NCBI GenBank assembly: GCA_020054475.1
Contig: JAHWGJ010000006.1
Coordinates: forward strand, 1-64,000
Reading direction: 5' to 3'
DNA length: 64,000 nucleotides
DNA from: Thermoplasmata archaeon
GTDB taxonomy: Archaea; Thermoplasmatota; E2; DHVEG-1
The translations under genes were made by a program, and so were the position numbers. Every line of letters starts with the position of its first letter. Position 1 is the first letter of the stretch. Shown piece after piece: positions 1 to 9,208 of this stretch. The notes under the pieces were generated by a model. The model was not told where the DNA came from and did no database searches. It saw only the letters and a list, made by a program, of their open reading frames with translations.

Positions 1-143
1 TCCATTCCCTTTGGACCCAATGTTGATTTTACAGCATCCGATATTGCCATTGCTGCCATTATATTATTTGATCTAGCGTCCTTACCTTTTTCCCTTGTTG
101 TTCCTTCGCTTAAAATTATTATTGGTTGTTTTCCATTCATCAT
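1..143 (-). CDS. Thermosome subunit (group II chaperonin), N-terminal part; 3' end lies outside the window
   Basis: Reverse translation [47 protein letters not shown], the classic thermosome N-terminus (TLGPKGM). Confidence 0.93.
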   Translation of the reverse strand, partial: MMNGKQPIIILSEGTTREKGKDARSNNIMAAMAISDAVKSTLGPKGM

Positions 144-146
144 TTT

Positions 147-224
147 TTAATCTCTCCAATCATCTTCTTCATCTTCATAGTCTTCTTCGTCTTCCTCTTC
201 TTCAGGTCCAAATTTTTTTATCAT
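147..224 (-). CDS. Acidic 25-aa microprotein MIKKFGPEEEEDEEDYEDEEDDWRD, immediately upstream of the thermosome
   Basis: In-frame ATG (or GTG at 233) with GAGGTG upstream; stop ends 3 nt before the thermosome ATG; extreme D/E bias. Confidence 0.5.
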   Translation of the reverse strand: MIKKFGPEEEEDEEDYEDEEDDWRD

Positions 225-533
225 TATTTTCACCTCATTTTTAAGTTTAAATAAAATCTATGTTTATTATCATATTAATAAACTGATATATCAAATTTAA
301 TCTTGCTTTACAAAGAAAAACACTCTAAAAAAACTGAAAAGCAAAGGTAATATTGAATAATCTTGGTTTATTATCAAAGTATAAGGGAAGGAATATTATA
401 AGAGTCCATTTATTTGTCTCCAGACAGGTATGGCCTATCTCCTCCATTTCACCAATAATTATATTTTTTAATCCTTCCCTTTCTCCTTAATAAAATAAAT
501 TTATAATTATTAGTTGCCGCTATATCTTATTAT

Positions 534-629
534 TTAAAATTGTCCGCTACCACAATAGTGACATATACTGTCAATTTCTTCAATATAATCAATTTTATTT
601 CTACAATTTATACAGATATATCTGCTCAT
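534..629 (-). CDS. 31-aa zinc-ribbon microprotein (RNA polymerase subunit P/Rpo12-like)
   Basis: MSRYICINCRNKIDYIEEIDSICHYCGSGQF; CxxC-x15-CxxC with CHYCGS resembling Rpo12. Confidence 0.5.
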   Translation of the reverse strand: MSRYICINCRNKIDYIEEIDSICHYCGSGQF

Positions 630-651
630 CGTTTGTTATACTCTTTATGTG

Positions 652-798
652 CTACCAAGCAATATCAAATATCTCATCAAATTTTCTCCTATGATGATTG
701 AAATATTTGGTGCAATATTGTTTATATACAATTTTTTCCTTTTTTCTCTTTAATACCAGTTTATGAAGTTTTCTTGTTATTTTAGACATTTCATTCAT
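652..798 (-). CDS. 48-aa basic small ORF, unknown function
   Basis: Intact ATG-to-TAG ORF MNEMSKITRKLHKLVLKRKKEKIVYKQYCTKYFNHHRRKFDEIFDIAW upstream of the zinc-ribbon ORF; coding status uncertain. Confidence 0.25.
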   Translation of the reverse strand: MNEMSKITRKLHKLVLKRKKEKIVYKQYCTKYFNHHRRKFDEIFDIAW

Positions 799-961
799 AA
801 TATTATTATAAATATACATTTTACAGATTTATAACAATAATTCTTAATTTCTGGATATTTTTCATTAAAAAAATTGATAATCAAAGGATAATGGTTATAT
901 ACTTGAGAATTTTATTAAAACTTAATAAGACTATCAAAAGATTGAATAAGTTGAAAAAATA

Positions 962-1081
962 ATGTCAATTTTTTGGTATTGTAATAAGTGTGACTCCGAA
1001 TTTAGGGTTCCAAGAGTAGATACAAAAACCGATGAGTTATATTGTCTTTATTGCGGAAGTAAACAAATTGAAAAAAGATGA
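962..1081 (+). CDS. 39-aa zinc-ribbon microprotein
   Basis: MSIFWYCNKCDSEFRVPRVDTKTDELYCLYCGSKQIEKR; paired CxxC knuckles. Confidence 0.55.
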   Translation: MSIFWYCNKCDSEFRVPRVDTKTDELYCLYCGSKQIEKR

Positions 1082-1248
1082 TGGAAATGAATGCAGATCA
1101 AATGGAAAAAATGATTTGTAAAATATGTGGAGATGCGATGAAACAGCATGAAAGAGTCAATTATATCTATTATTGCATTAATATCTTTTGTAAATATTAT
1201 AAGTTATTCATTACAAAAAAATATACAAAAAATAAATCCATTTTTTAA
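1078..1248 (+). CDS. 56-aa Cys-rich small protein, second zinc-binding microprotein
   Basis: ATGA overlap with the preceding ORF; MMEMNADQMEKMICKICGDAMKQHERVNYIYYCINIFCKYYKLF... Confidence 0.45.
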   Translation: MMEMNADQMEKMICKICGDAMKQHERVNYIYYCINIFCKYYKLFITKKYTKNKSIF

Positions 1249-1274
1249 ATTCTTTTTTAAAATAAACAATGAAA

Positions 1275-1694
1275 TTATAGAAATTCATCATCGATTATTT
1301 TATACTTGTCCTTTCTTGCTTCACTAATAATACCATAAAGTAATAATCTATCTATTGATTTTTCAGTTTTATTTAGATCTACTCCTTCACTCTCAGCAAG
1401 CTTCAATATATCATTACGTGGGGCTAAACCTTTAGGGTTTCCATCTGAAATCCCGCGGATTATCTCCTTAATTGATATAATCTCCCCAAATCTTGTTTTA
1501 ATTTCATCACCTGAAATCTGGTCAAGTTCCTCCTTGAGCGTATTCCTAGTATCAATTACATTTTCTATGTATTTCCGAAATCTAACATTTAAAAAATTCT
1601 CAAGACTGATATTATATTTCTCTGCTTTTTCAATCAAATCTCTCCTGATTCCCAATTTCATTTCTATTTTTTCAGTTTTCTCCATATTAATCAC
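1275..1694 (-). CDS. Hypothetical protein: CcdA/RHH-like N-terminus plus MCM-C-terminal-like winged helix
   Basis: N-terminal MKLGIRRDLIEKAEKYNISLENFL (antitoxin-like); C-terminal IKEIIRGISDGNPKGLAPRNDILKLAESEGVDLNKTEKSIDRLLLYGIISEARKDKYKII. Confidence 0.5.
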   Translation of the reverse strand: MINMEKTEKIEMKLGIRRDLIEKAEKYNISLENFLNVRFRKYIENVIDTRNTLKEELDQISGDEIKTRFGEIISIKEIIRGISDGNPKGLAPRNDILKLAESEGVDLNKTEKSIDRLLLYGIISEARKDKYKIIDDEFL

Positions 1695-1706
1695 TTAAAT
1701 TAAATT

Positions 1707-2132
1707 TTATCTTACAATCATGACAGAGCATTTTGCATGTCTTAATACTTTCTCAGAAACGCTTCCTATCATTATTCTTTCAATATTAGAATGACCTTTA
1801 CTACCTAAAATAATCAAATCATTCTGATTAGCTGATTTGATAATTTCATCATAAGGTGTACCTCCATCAATTAATTTTGTTGTACATTTTATATTCATAG
1901 ATTTTCCAATTTGGTCAATTTCATATAGATATTCTTCAGCTTGTTCTCTTCTAATTTTTGTAAACGAATGAAAAAAATCATGATCTTTAGAATAACGGAA
2001 AGGATCTAAAACGCAGATAATAATAACTTCTACATCAATTTTTTTAGCGATAAAAAATGCTTTTTTTGCAGTGATTTTAGCAAAATCAGATCCATCTATT
2101 GGAAGTATTATCCGTTCAAATTCTTTTTCCAT
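1707..2132 (-). CDS. Universal stress protein (UspA family)
   Basis: ILPIDGSDFAKITAKKAF and DLIILGSKGHSNIERIMIGSVSEKVLRHAKCSVMIVR. Confidence 0.93.
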   Translation of the reverse strand: MEKEFERIILPIDGSDFAKITAKKAFFIAKKIDVEVIIICVLDPFRYSKDHDFFHSFTKIRREQAEEYLYEIDQIGKSMNIKCTTKLIDGGTPYDEIIKSANQNDLIILGSKGHSNIERIMIGSVSEKVLRHAKCSVMIVR

Positions 2133-2565
2133 GTTTTTAAGATATTTCTAATAACTATTTATATTTATTTTTAATCAACCAAAGCTTATTATAAAATCAA
2201 AATTTTTTAGTTTATTATTGATGACTATCGATCCAGGGGGTTAGTGTAGTATGATATACCAATCAGCCCTTTTACTAAATATTTAAATCACCTAGATTAC
2301 ATTATGGATATTGATGATGCATAGACGAAAATACCAGCAAAATGCGCTCTAATTCTCCACATTTTTCATATTAAATCAACAATTTTTAGTAATATTACAT
2401 GTTATAAATGTCAAAAATCTTATTTCAAAAGTTACATTCGGAACTACTGCATTAATAGAAACATTTTTATAGTAGTGCAAATATAGTGTAAGATGTCTTT
2501 GTAGAAAAATTTATATGATTTATTTAAATCATATGGTTGGAATTAAATAATTTGGTGAGATTTAT

Positions 2566-4770
2566 ATGATAAAAAGAGAAGTTTTATTAAAGGTTTCTGA
2601 AGCATTTCAACAAGATGTAGGTTACGGAAGAGCTCGAATTGATTCTCAATCAAGAATGGAACTTGATTTGTCTGTTGGAGAAGTTATTGAAATTGAAGGT
2701 GACAAAATAACTGCAGCAGTAGTCTGGAGAGCTCACCCATCAGATGAAGGTAAAAAAATAATTCGAATTGATAATCTTACAAGAAAAAATGCAGGAGTAG
2801 GCCTAGGCGATACAGCAAAAATAAGGATTGCAGAATTAAATGAAGCAAAACAAGTAGTTCTAGCTCCATTATTACCAGAGGGACAAAGACTTCATGTGGG
2901 AACAGGTATTGAAGCTTTAATAAAGAAAGGATTGTTAAAAAGACCTATAGCTAAAGGAGATCGGATAATTGTACCACATTCTGCTTTGTTTTCATTACCT
3001 TTTGCAATAATTAATACCTCGCCAGGAGGAATTGTTTTAATTAGCGAAGGTACAGAAATTAAAGTTAAAGAAGAAGCTGCAAAAACTCTCGAACCAGAAG
3101 GACCTAGAGTAAGTTATGAAGATATTGGAGGGCTAAAGGAAGAATTAGAAAGAGTAAAAGAAATGATCCAGCTCCCAATAAAACATCCAAAAATATTTCA
3201 TAGATTAGGGATAGAACCTCCTAAAGGTGTATTACTACATGGCCCCCCTGGAACTGGAAAAACTTTAATTGCAAAAGCAGTTGCTAATGAATCTGGTGCA
3301 AGTTTCTATACAATAAATGGCCCTGAAATTATGAGTAAATTCTATGGTCAAAGTGAAGAAAATTTGAGGAAAATATTTGAAGATGCTGAAAAAAACGCTC
3401 CTTCAATAATATTTATTGACGAAATAGATGCCATTGCACCAAAGAGAAGTGAAGTACATGGAGAAGTTGAAAGAAGAGTTGTATCTCAGTTATTAACTCT
3501 TATGGATGGATTGAAAGGAAGAGGTAAATTAATTGTTATTGGTGCAACAAATATTCCTGATTCAATGGACCCTGCATTAAGAAGACCGGGGAGATTTGAT
3601 AGAGAAATAAGAATTGATGCGCCAGATAGAGATGGTAGAAATGAGATTCTTCAAATACATACAAGGGAGATGCCAATAAGTAAAGATTGTGATTTGGAAA
3701 AATTATCGGATGTAACCTATGGATTTGTTGGTGCAGATTTAGCCGCATTGGCTCGAGAAGCCGCTATGAATGCAATGAGAAGATATCTACCTGAAATAGA
3801 TTTAGATAAGCCAATACCGGTTGATTTGCTCGAAAAAATGGAAGTATCAATGGATGATTTTAAAAATGCACAAAGAGGAATTGAACCTTCTGCTATGAGA
3901 GAATTTTTTGTTGAATTACCAAAAGTAAAATGGACTGATGTTGGAGGTTTAGATCAAGTAAAACAAAATCTTAAAGAATCTGTAGAATGGCCTCTATCGC
4001 AGCCTGAAATATTTGAAAGAATGGGCATTACACCGCCAACAGGAATATTACTTTATGGTCCACCAGGTACTGGTAAAACACTCCTAGCAAAAGCAATTGC
4101 GAATGAATCAAAAGCTAATTTTATATCGATTAAAGGACCTGAAGTGATGAGTAAATGGGTGGGTGAAAGTGAAAAGGCTGTTAGAGAATTATTTAAAAAA
4201 GCTAAGCAAGTTTCCCCGACAATTGTATTTTTAGATGAAATTGATGCAATAGCGCCAAGAAGAGGGGCTTATTCTGGATCTCATGTTACTGAAAGTGTTG
4301 TTAATCAGATTTTAACAAGCATTGACGGTTTGGAAAGTATGGAAGGTGTAATAATTATTGGTGCTACTAATAGACCAGATATATTAGATACAAGTTTACT
4401 AAGACCCGGTAGATTTGACAGATTATTATTAGTTCCTGCTCCAGATTTTGAAGCAAGAAAAGAAATATTTGAAATTCATACAAAAAATATGCCACTTGAT
4501 AAAGATATATCATTAAGTGAATTATCTGACAAAACAGAAGGTTTTACTGGTGCGGATATTGAAGGTTTATGCAGAGAGGCTGCAATGTTATCTTTAAGAA
4601 AAAATATTAAATCTAAAAAGGTTGTAATGGATAATTTTGAAAAAGCCATGTATTCTATAAGACCTAGTATAACTGAAAGTGTTATTAATTATTATAAAGA
4701 AATTTCAAAAGATTTGGGAGCTGGAGTATCCAAAAAAGATAAAAGCGAAAAAGATATTCAATATACATAG
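2566..4770 (+). CDS. CDC48/VAT-type AAA ATPase
   Basis: Two AAA modules ([37 protein letters not shown]) and CDC48 N-domain. Confidence 0.97.
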   Translation: MIKREVLLKVSEAFQQDVGYGRARIDSQSRMELDLSVGEVIEIEGDKITAAVVWRAHPSDEGKKIIRIDNLTRKNAGVGLGDTAKIRIAELNEAKQVVLAPLLPEGQRLHVGTGIEALIKKGLLKRPIAKGDRIIVPHSALFSLPFAIINTSPGGIVLISEGTEIKVKEEAAKTLEPEGPRVSYEDIGGLKEELERVKEMIQLPIKHPKIFHRLGIEPPKGVLLHGPPGTGKTLIAKAVANESGASFYTINGPEIMSKFYGQSEENLRKIFEDAEKNAPSIIFIDEIDAIAPKRSEVHGEVERRVVSQLLTLMDGLKGRGKLIVIGATNIPDSMDPALRRPGRFDREIRIDAPDRDGRNEILQIHTREMPISKDCDLEKLSDVTYGFVGADLAALAREAAMNAMRRYLPEIDLDKPIPVDLLEKMEVSMDDFKNAQRGIEPSAMREFFVELPKVKWTDVGGLDQVKQNLKESVEWPLSQPEIFERMGITPPTGILLYGPPGTGKTLLAKAIANESKANFISIKGPEVMSKWVGESEKAVRELFKKAKQVSPTIVFLDEIDAIAPRRGAYSGSHVTESVVNQILTSIDGLESMEGVIIIGATNRPDILDTSLLRPGRFDRLLLVPAPDFEARKEIFEIHTKNMPLDKDISLSELSDKTEGFTGADIEGLCREAAMLSLRKNIKSKKVVMDNFEKAMYSIRPSITESVINYYKEISKDLGAGVSKKDKSEKDIQYT

Positions 4771-4798
4771 ATTAAAAGTTAACATAGGATGGAGAAAA

Positions 4799-5035
4799 AT
4801 GAAGATAACTGAAGATGAATTGAGAGGGAAAACTGTAATGAGTGAGGAAGGTTTATACTTAGGTATTTTAAGAAATTCCACCGTTGATGAAAAAACAGGT
4901 GAATTAATCAATTTACTAATTGAACCTTCAGACGATGTTGATCCTAGATTATATCATTTGGATAAAAAAGGACACCTAATTTTTCCTTTCAGCTCAATAA
5001 AATCCGTAAAAGATGTAATTATTATTGGCGCATAG
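4799..5035 (+). CDS. PRC-barrel domain protein
   Basis: MKITEDELRGKTVMSEEGLYLGILRNSTVDEKTGELINLLIEP; in-frame ATG inside the longer ORF 4679..5035. Confidence 0.85.
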   Translation: MKITEDELRGKTVMSEEGLYLGILRNSTVDEKTGELINLLIEPSDDVDPRLYHLDKKGHLIFPFSSIKSVKDVIIIGA

Positions 5036-5116
5036 CCAATATTTCTTTAATTAAAACATTAAAAATTTTTTAAATATTTATTTAGTTTTTTATATGTTAA
5101 TGAATTTAGGGGGAGA

Positions 5117-5137
5117 CCCCTATGTTTCCACTGGAAC
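5117..5137 (-). promoter_or_regulatory. Origin recognition box (ORB)
   Basis: Reverse complement GTTCCAGTGGAAACATAGGGG matches the archaeal ORB consensus (TTCCAGTGGAAAC...GGGG). Confidence 0.8.
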
Positions 5138-5284
5138 TTAATATTAATTTCAGTATAAAAAAACAAAAAAAAGCTTAACGTTAGTATTGATAATTACGTA
5201 TTAAATTTTTAATATTTGAATGTAACGTTATTTTAAAATATATAATTATAAAGATTTAATTAAGAGTTTACCAAAAATTTATTA

Positions 5285-5310
5285 TCTCCAAACGAAATAA
5301 GGGGTCTTCC
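5285..5310 (+). promoter_or_regulatory. Degenerate ORB-like element in opposite orientation
   Basis: TCTCCAAACGAAATAAGGGGTCTTCC resembles the G-rich half of the ORB at 5117. Confidence 0.45.
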
Positions 5311-5356
5311 TTATCATAATGAATTTAATAATTATATTGGGGAGTTCTAAAAAAAA

Positions 5357-6628
5357 TTGGAGGTGGTTTATTTTCCTAAAAAAATAGTTGAAAGTGATAT
5401 ATTCGGTAGATTATTAAAATCTGATGGCCTTTTTATAGATAGAGAAGCAATGAGGCATACATATATACCTTCAGAATTACCCCATAGATTAAAAGAAATT
5501 AATGATATTGCATCAGTTATGGTACCGGCGTTACGGGGGGAAACACCATCAAATATTTTTATTTACGGTAAAACTGGAACAGGTAAAACCGCTGTCACTA
5601 AATTTGTCGGCCAACAATTAATTAATAAAGGAAAAGAAACAGGGAAATCAGTAAATTTTATTTACATCAACTGCGAAATAGTAGACACACAATATAGGCT
5701 ACTTCAAAACATAACAAATCATTTTATCAGTGAATGGTCAGAAAGAGTTCCGTTTACTGGTTGGCCAACAGATGAAGTATATTCAAAATTAATAAAGCTA
5801 ATAGATAAAAACGGCGGCGTTACTGTAATAATATTAGACGAAGTTGATAAACTAAAAGGAGATGAAGCTCTTTATAATCTATCTAGAATAAACAGTAGTT
5901 TAAAAAATTCTAAAGTATCCATTATTGGTATTTCAAATGATTTAAGATTTACTGAGATATTAGACCCAAGAGTAAGATCTAGTTTAGGGGAGGAGAATAT
6001 GATATTTCCACCATATGATGCTGGTGAAATTAAGGATATTTTGGAACAAAGAGCAATTATTGCACTAAAACCAAATTCATTAGATGACGATGTTATACCT
6101 CTATGCTCTGCACTTGCTGCACAAGAACACGGTGATGCTAGGAGGGCATTGGATCTTTTAAGAATTTCAGCAGAACTTGCAGAAAGAAAGAATTCCAAAA
6201 AAATTTCAAGAAAATTTGTTAAATCAGCTCAAAATAAAATTGAAGTAGACAGAATATTGGAGGTAGTAAGAACGCTTCCCTCACAATCAAAAACAATTTT
6301 ATTATCGGTAATATTACAAGAAAAACACAATAAAAATTCAGGCATACGCGGAGCAATAACGACTGGCGAGGTTTATGAAATTTATAAAGAATTATGTAAA
6401 AAAATTAGAACAGATTCATTAACTCAAAGGAGAGTTGCTGATCTAATATCTGAATTGGATATGTTAGGTATCATTACTGCACGTGTTATTTCAAAAGGTA
6501 GATATGGCAGAACAAGGGAAATAAATGTTTCATCTTCATCAGAAGAAATACTTAAAATTTTAAAGGAAGATGATTTTTTTAAAAGTTTAACTGAATATAA
6601 ATTCAGTGGGCAAACACGTTTAATATAA
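5357..6628 (+). CDS. Orc1/Cdc6 replication initiator
   Basis: AAA+ IYGKTGTGKTAVTKFV, IILDEVDKL, GISNDLRF, C-terminal winged helix; exact start uncertain (TTG/GTG). Confidence 0.95.
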   Translation: MEVVYFPKKIVESDIFGRLLKSDGLFIDREAMRHTYIPSELPHRLKEINDIASVMVPALRGETPSNIFIYGKTGTGKTAVTKFVGQQLINKGKETGKSVNFIYINCEIVDTQYRLLQNITNHFISEWSERVPFTGWPTDEVYSKLIKLIDKNGGVTVIILDEVDKLKGDEALYNLSRINSSLKNSKVSIIGISNDLRFTEILDPRVRSSLGEENMIFPPYDAGEIKDILEQRAIIALKPNSLDDDVIPLCSALAAQEHGDARRALDLLRISAELAERKNSKKISRKFVKSAQNKIEVDRILEVVRTLPSQSKTILLSVILQEKHNKNSGIRGAITTGEVYEIYKELCKKIRTDSLTQRRVADLISELDMLGIITARVISKGRYGRTREINVSSSSEEILKILKEDDFFKSLTEYKFSGQTRLI

Positions 6629-6672
6629 TATTAAAATAACTCATTTAGTAAGTTAACAGTTAAATAAAGCTA

Positions 6673-6811
6673 GGGGGAAACTGGGCATTTAGTTTTTTAT
6701 ATGTGATCTGCATTTGAACCCCTCAACTTTCAAATGCAATAAATGTCACCTTTTAGGAATCGGGTAATAAATTGAAAGCCCATAACAAATATTGTTTCAA
6801 TTTTCCCCCCC
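6673..6811. other. Nested inverted-repeat element downstream of orc1/cdc6 (possible structured RNA)
   Basis: GGGGGAAA/TTTCCCCC, TGGGC/GCCCA, and perfect 10-bp TGCATTTGAA/TTCAAATGCA nested in order. Confidence 0.45.
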
Positions 6812-6854
6812 GCAATATAGTTAATTAGTTTATAGTAAATAAATTTTTCATTAA

Positions 6855-7139
6855 TTATCCAACATAATGAGGCATCTCTTTTTCGCCGTTATTATCATTA
6901 TTTGGTTTAGCATCTATTATATCAATTGCAAGTATTACATGTAATGGGATGATTCGAATTTTATTTTCCATATCACCATGTTTCTCAGATAATTTCAATA
7001 AAAGTCCTATTTCATCTAATCCAATATTCATATAACCTTCAAAATAACCTTCACTTTCTAAAATATTTTCTTTTCCACCTAATGAAAAGATATTATATTT
7101 AGACCCATTTGTTAATTCTAGATTTGTTTTTTCTGTCAT
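6855..7139 (-). CDS. Conserved hypothetical protein
   Basis: 94-aa ORF closely coupled to the upstream HTH gene. Confidence 0.6.
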   Translation of the reverse strand: MTEKTNLELTNGSKYNIFSLGGKENILESEGYFEGYMNIGLDEIGLLLKLSEKHGDMENKIRIIPLHVILAIDIIDAKPNNDNNGEKEMPHYVG

Positions 7140-7141
7140 TA

Positions 7142-7582
7142 TTATACCTTCTTTGAATTATCCATTATTTTTTGTAAATGTTCAACTGTCTTACCATAAT
7201 TTTCAACAGCTACTTTAATATGTGCTTCGACAAAATTCCAAGCTTTTTCAAGATTTCCATATCTCAATCTATACGCTTTCTTATTTTGTTTTGATATTTC
7301 ATCAAATATTTGCATTTCCTCTAAAATATCAAAACCTTTTAATTTGTTTAAGTGTCTATATATTGTTGGTTTAGAGGTTTTTAATTTATTTGAAATCTCT
7401 TCTACAAACCAAGCTTTAGAAGGATTTTTTATAAAAAAATCTGCAAAAATTTTATACGGGATTTTCGGGTCTGCCCCCTTTGAAATATAGCCAATCTGCT
7501 CAAAGAAAATTTTCGCTACAATTTCAGGATTCATTTCACCATTTAAAGGTGTATTACTTACAACCTGAATTTCAAAACCCAT
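7142..7582 (-). CDS. Winged-helix transcriptional regulator (ArsR/TrmB-like)
   Basis: WFVEEISNKLKTSKPTIYRHLNKLKGFDILEE. Confidence 0.75.
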   Translation of the reverse strand: MGFEIQVVSNTPLNGEMNPEIVAKIFFEQIGYISKGADPKIPYKIFADFFIKNPSKAWFVEEISNKLKTSKPTIYRHLNKLKGFDILEEMQIFDEISKQNKKAYRLRYGNLEKAWNFVEAHIKVAVENYGKTVEHLQKIMDNSKKV

Positions 7583-7812
7583 GATTAAACCTATAGTGTA
7601 ATAATAATACCTTTTTATAAGATTTGTTAAATGATGTAAACAATATATATGGCGGATAATTTAAACATTAATTAGATATCATGAGTTTTTAAAATTGTAT
7701 ATTAAGTATCTCTTTTAATATTAATTTTTTTTAAAATTTTTATAACTTCATATCAATAAAGTTTTAATATTAAATATATGTTCGGGAATCACCTAATTAT
7801 TGGAGGAATGTT

Positions 7813-9150
7813 ATGAATAAGAACGTTGAATCATTCATGGAAGATATAATATTTAAAAACCCTGGGGAGAAGGAATTTCACCAAGCAGTTAGAGAAGTTG
7901 CTGAAAGCGTAATGCCATATATTGAAAAGAATCCAAGATATAAAAAGTATAAAATTTTAGAGAGAATTGCTGAACCGGAAAGAGTAATAATGTTTAGAGT
8001 TCCCTGGTTAGATGATACTGGCGAAATCCAAATTAATAGAGGATATCGTATTCAAATGAATAGTGCTATTGGTCCGTATAAAGGTGGATTAAGATTACAT
8101 CCAAGTGTTAATTTAGGAATTTTAAAATTTTTAGCTTTTGAACAGGTTTTTAAAAATAGTTTAACTACACTTCCAATGGGTGGTGCAAAAGGAGGATCAA
8201 ATTTTGATCCTAAAGGAAAATCAGATAACGAAGTAATGAGATTTTGCCAAAGTTTTATGACTGAACTTCAAAGACATATTGGACCAAATACTGATGTTCC
8301 TGCTGGAGATATAGGAGTTGGAGGAAGAGAAATTGGTTTTTTATTTGGGCAATATAGAAAAATTAAAAATGAATTTTCAGGAATTTTAACAGGGAAAGCT
8401 CTTAACTGGGGTGGAAGTTTGATTAGACCTGAAGCAACAGGTTATGGTGCTGTATATTTTGCTCAAGAAATGTTGAAGACTAAAAAAGAAGAAATTAAGA
8501 ATAAAATTTGTACAGTATCAGGATCTGGAAATGTTGCTCAATATGCAGTAGAAAAACTTAATCATTTAGGCGGTAAAGCTGTAGCACTTTCAGATTCATC
8601 TGGAATGATATATGATCCAGATGGTATTGATGAAAAAAAGTTACAGTTTGTGATGGAACTTAAGAATATTAAACGGGGTAGGATAAAAGAATATGCGGAT
8701 AAATATGGTGTGAAATATTTTGCTGATAAAAGACCTTGGGGGATTCCTTGTGACATTGCATTTCCATCTGCAACACAAAATGAAATCAGCAAAAATGATG
8801 CAAAGAAACTGATTGATAATGGGTGTTATTGTGTATCTGAAGGAGCTAATATGCCAACTGTACCTGAAGGAGTGGACGTATTTATGAATGCAAAGATACT
8901 TTATGGGTCAGGAAAAGCAGCAAATGCTGGTGGAGTTGCTACAAGCGGTTTGGAAATGTCTCAAAATAGTTTAAGATTAGCTTGGTCTAGAGAAGAAGTG
9001 GATGAAAAATTACATAATATAATGGTAAATATTCATAAATCCTGTATAAAATATGGAAAAGATGGAAATTTTATAAATTATGTAAATGGAGCAAATATTG
9101 CTGGATTTGTGAAAGTTGCGGATGCAATGATTGATCAAGGGCTTGTATAA
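7813..9150 (+). CDS. gdhA: Glutamate dehydrogenase
   Basis: YKGGLRLHPSVNLGILKFLAFEQVFKNSLTTLPMGGAKGG, FDPKGKSDNEVMRF, GSGNVAQYAVEKL. Confidence 0.97.
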   Translation: MNKNVESFMEDIIFKNPGEKEFHQAVREVAESVMPYIEKNPRYKKYKILERIAEPERVIMFRVPWLDDTGEIQINRGYRIQMNSAIGPYKGGLRLHPSVNLGILKFLAFEQVFKNSLTTLPMGGAKGGSNFDPKGKSDNEVMRFCQSFMTELQRHIGPNTDVPAGDIGVGGREIGFLFGQYRKIKNEFSGILTGKALNWGGSLIRPEATGYGAVYFAQEMLKTKKEEIKNKICTVSGSGNVAQYAVEKLNHLGGKAVALSDSSGMIYDPDGIDEKKLQFVMELKNIKRGRIKEYADKYGVKYFADKRPWGIPCDIAFPSATQNEISKNDAKKLIDNGCYCVSEGANMPTVPEGVDVFMNAKILYGSGKAANAGGVATSGLEMSQNSLRLAWSREEVDEKLHNIMVNIHKSCIKYGKDGNFINYVNGANIAGFVKVADAMIDQGLV

Positions 9151-9208
9151 GCCTTTTCTCAATTTTTTTTATACAAAAATACGTATTAACTTCAATTATT
9201 GTTTATTA

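Noticed and set aside
3536-3748. Antisense ORF inside cdc48
   Set aside because: Opposite-strand shadow of a highly conserved AAA gene, low-complexity composition, no family features. The same applies to 4705..4911, 5872..6198, 8562..8792, 13229..13606, 15938..16165, 17082..17315, 17263..17628, 24373..24771, 32608..33030, 36638..36985, 42906..43160 and similar track ORFs.
6673-6811. Reading the G-run element after orc1/cdc6 as a second ORB cluster
   Set aside because: The GGGGGAAACTGG and GTTTCAATTTTCCCCC strings have the ORB words in the wrong order/orientation, so I kept it as a structured element only.
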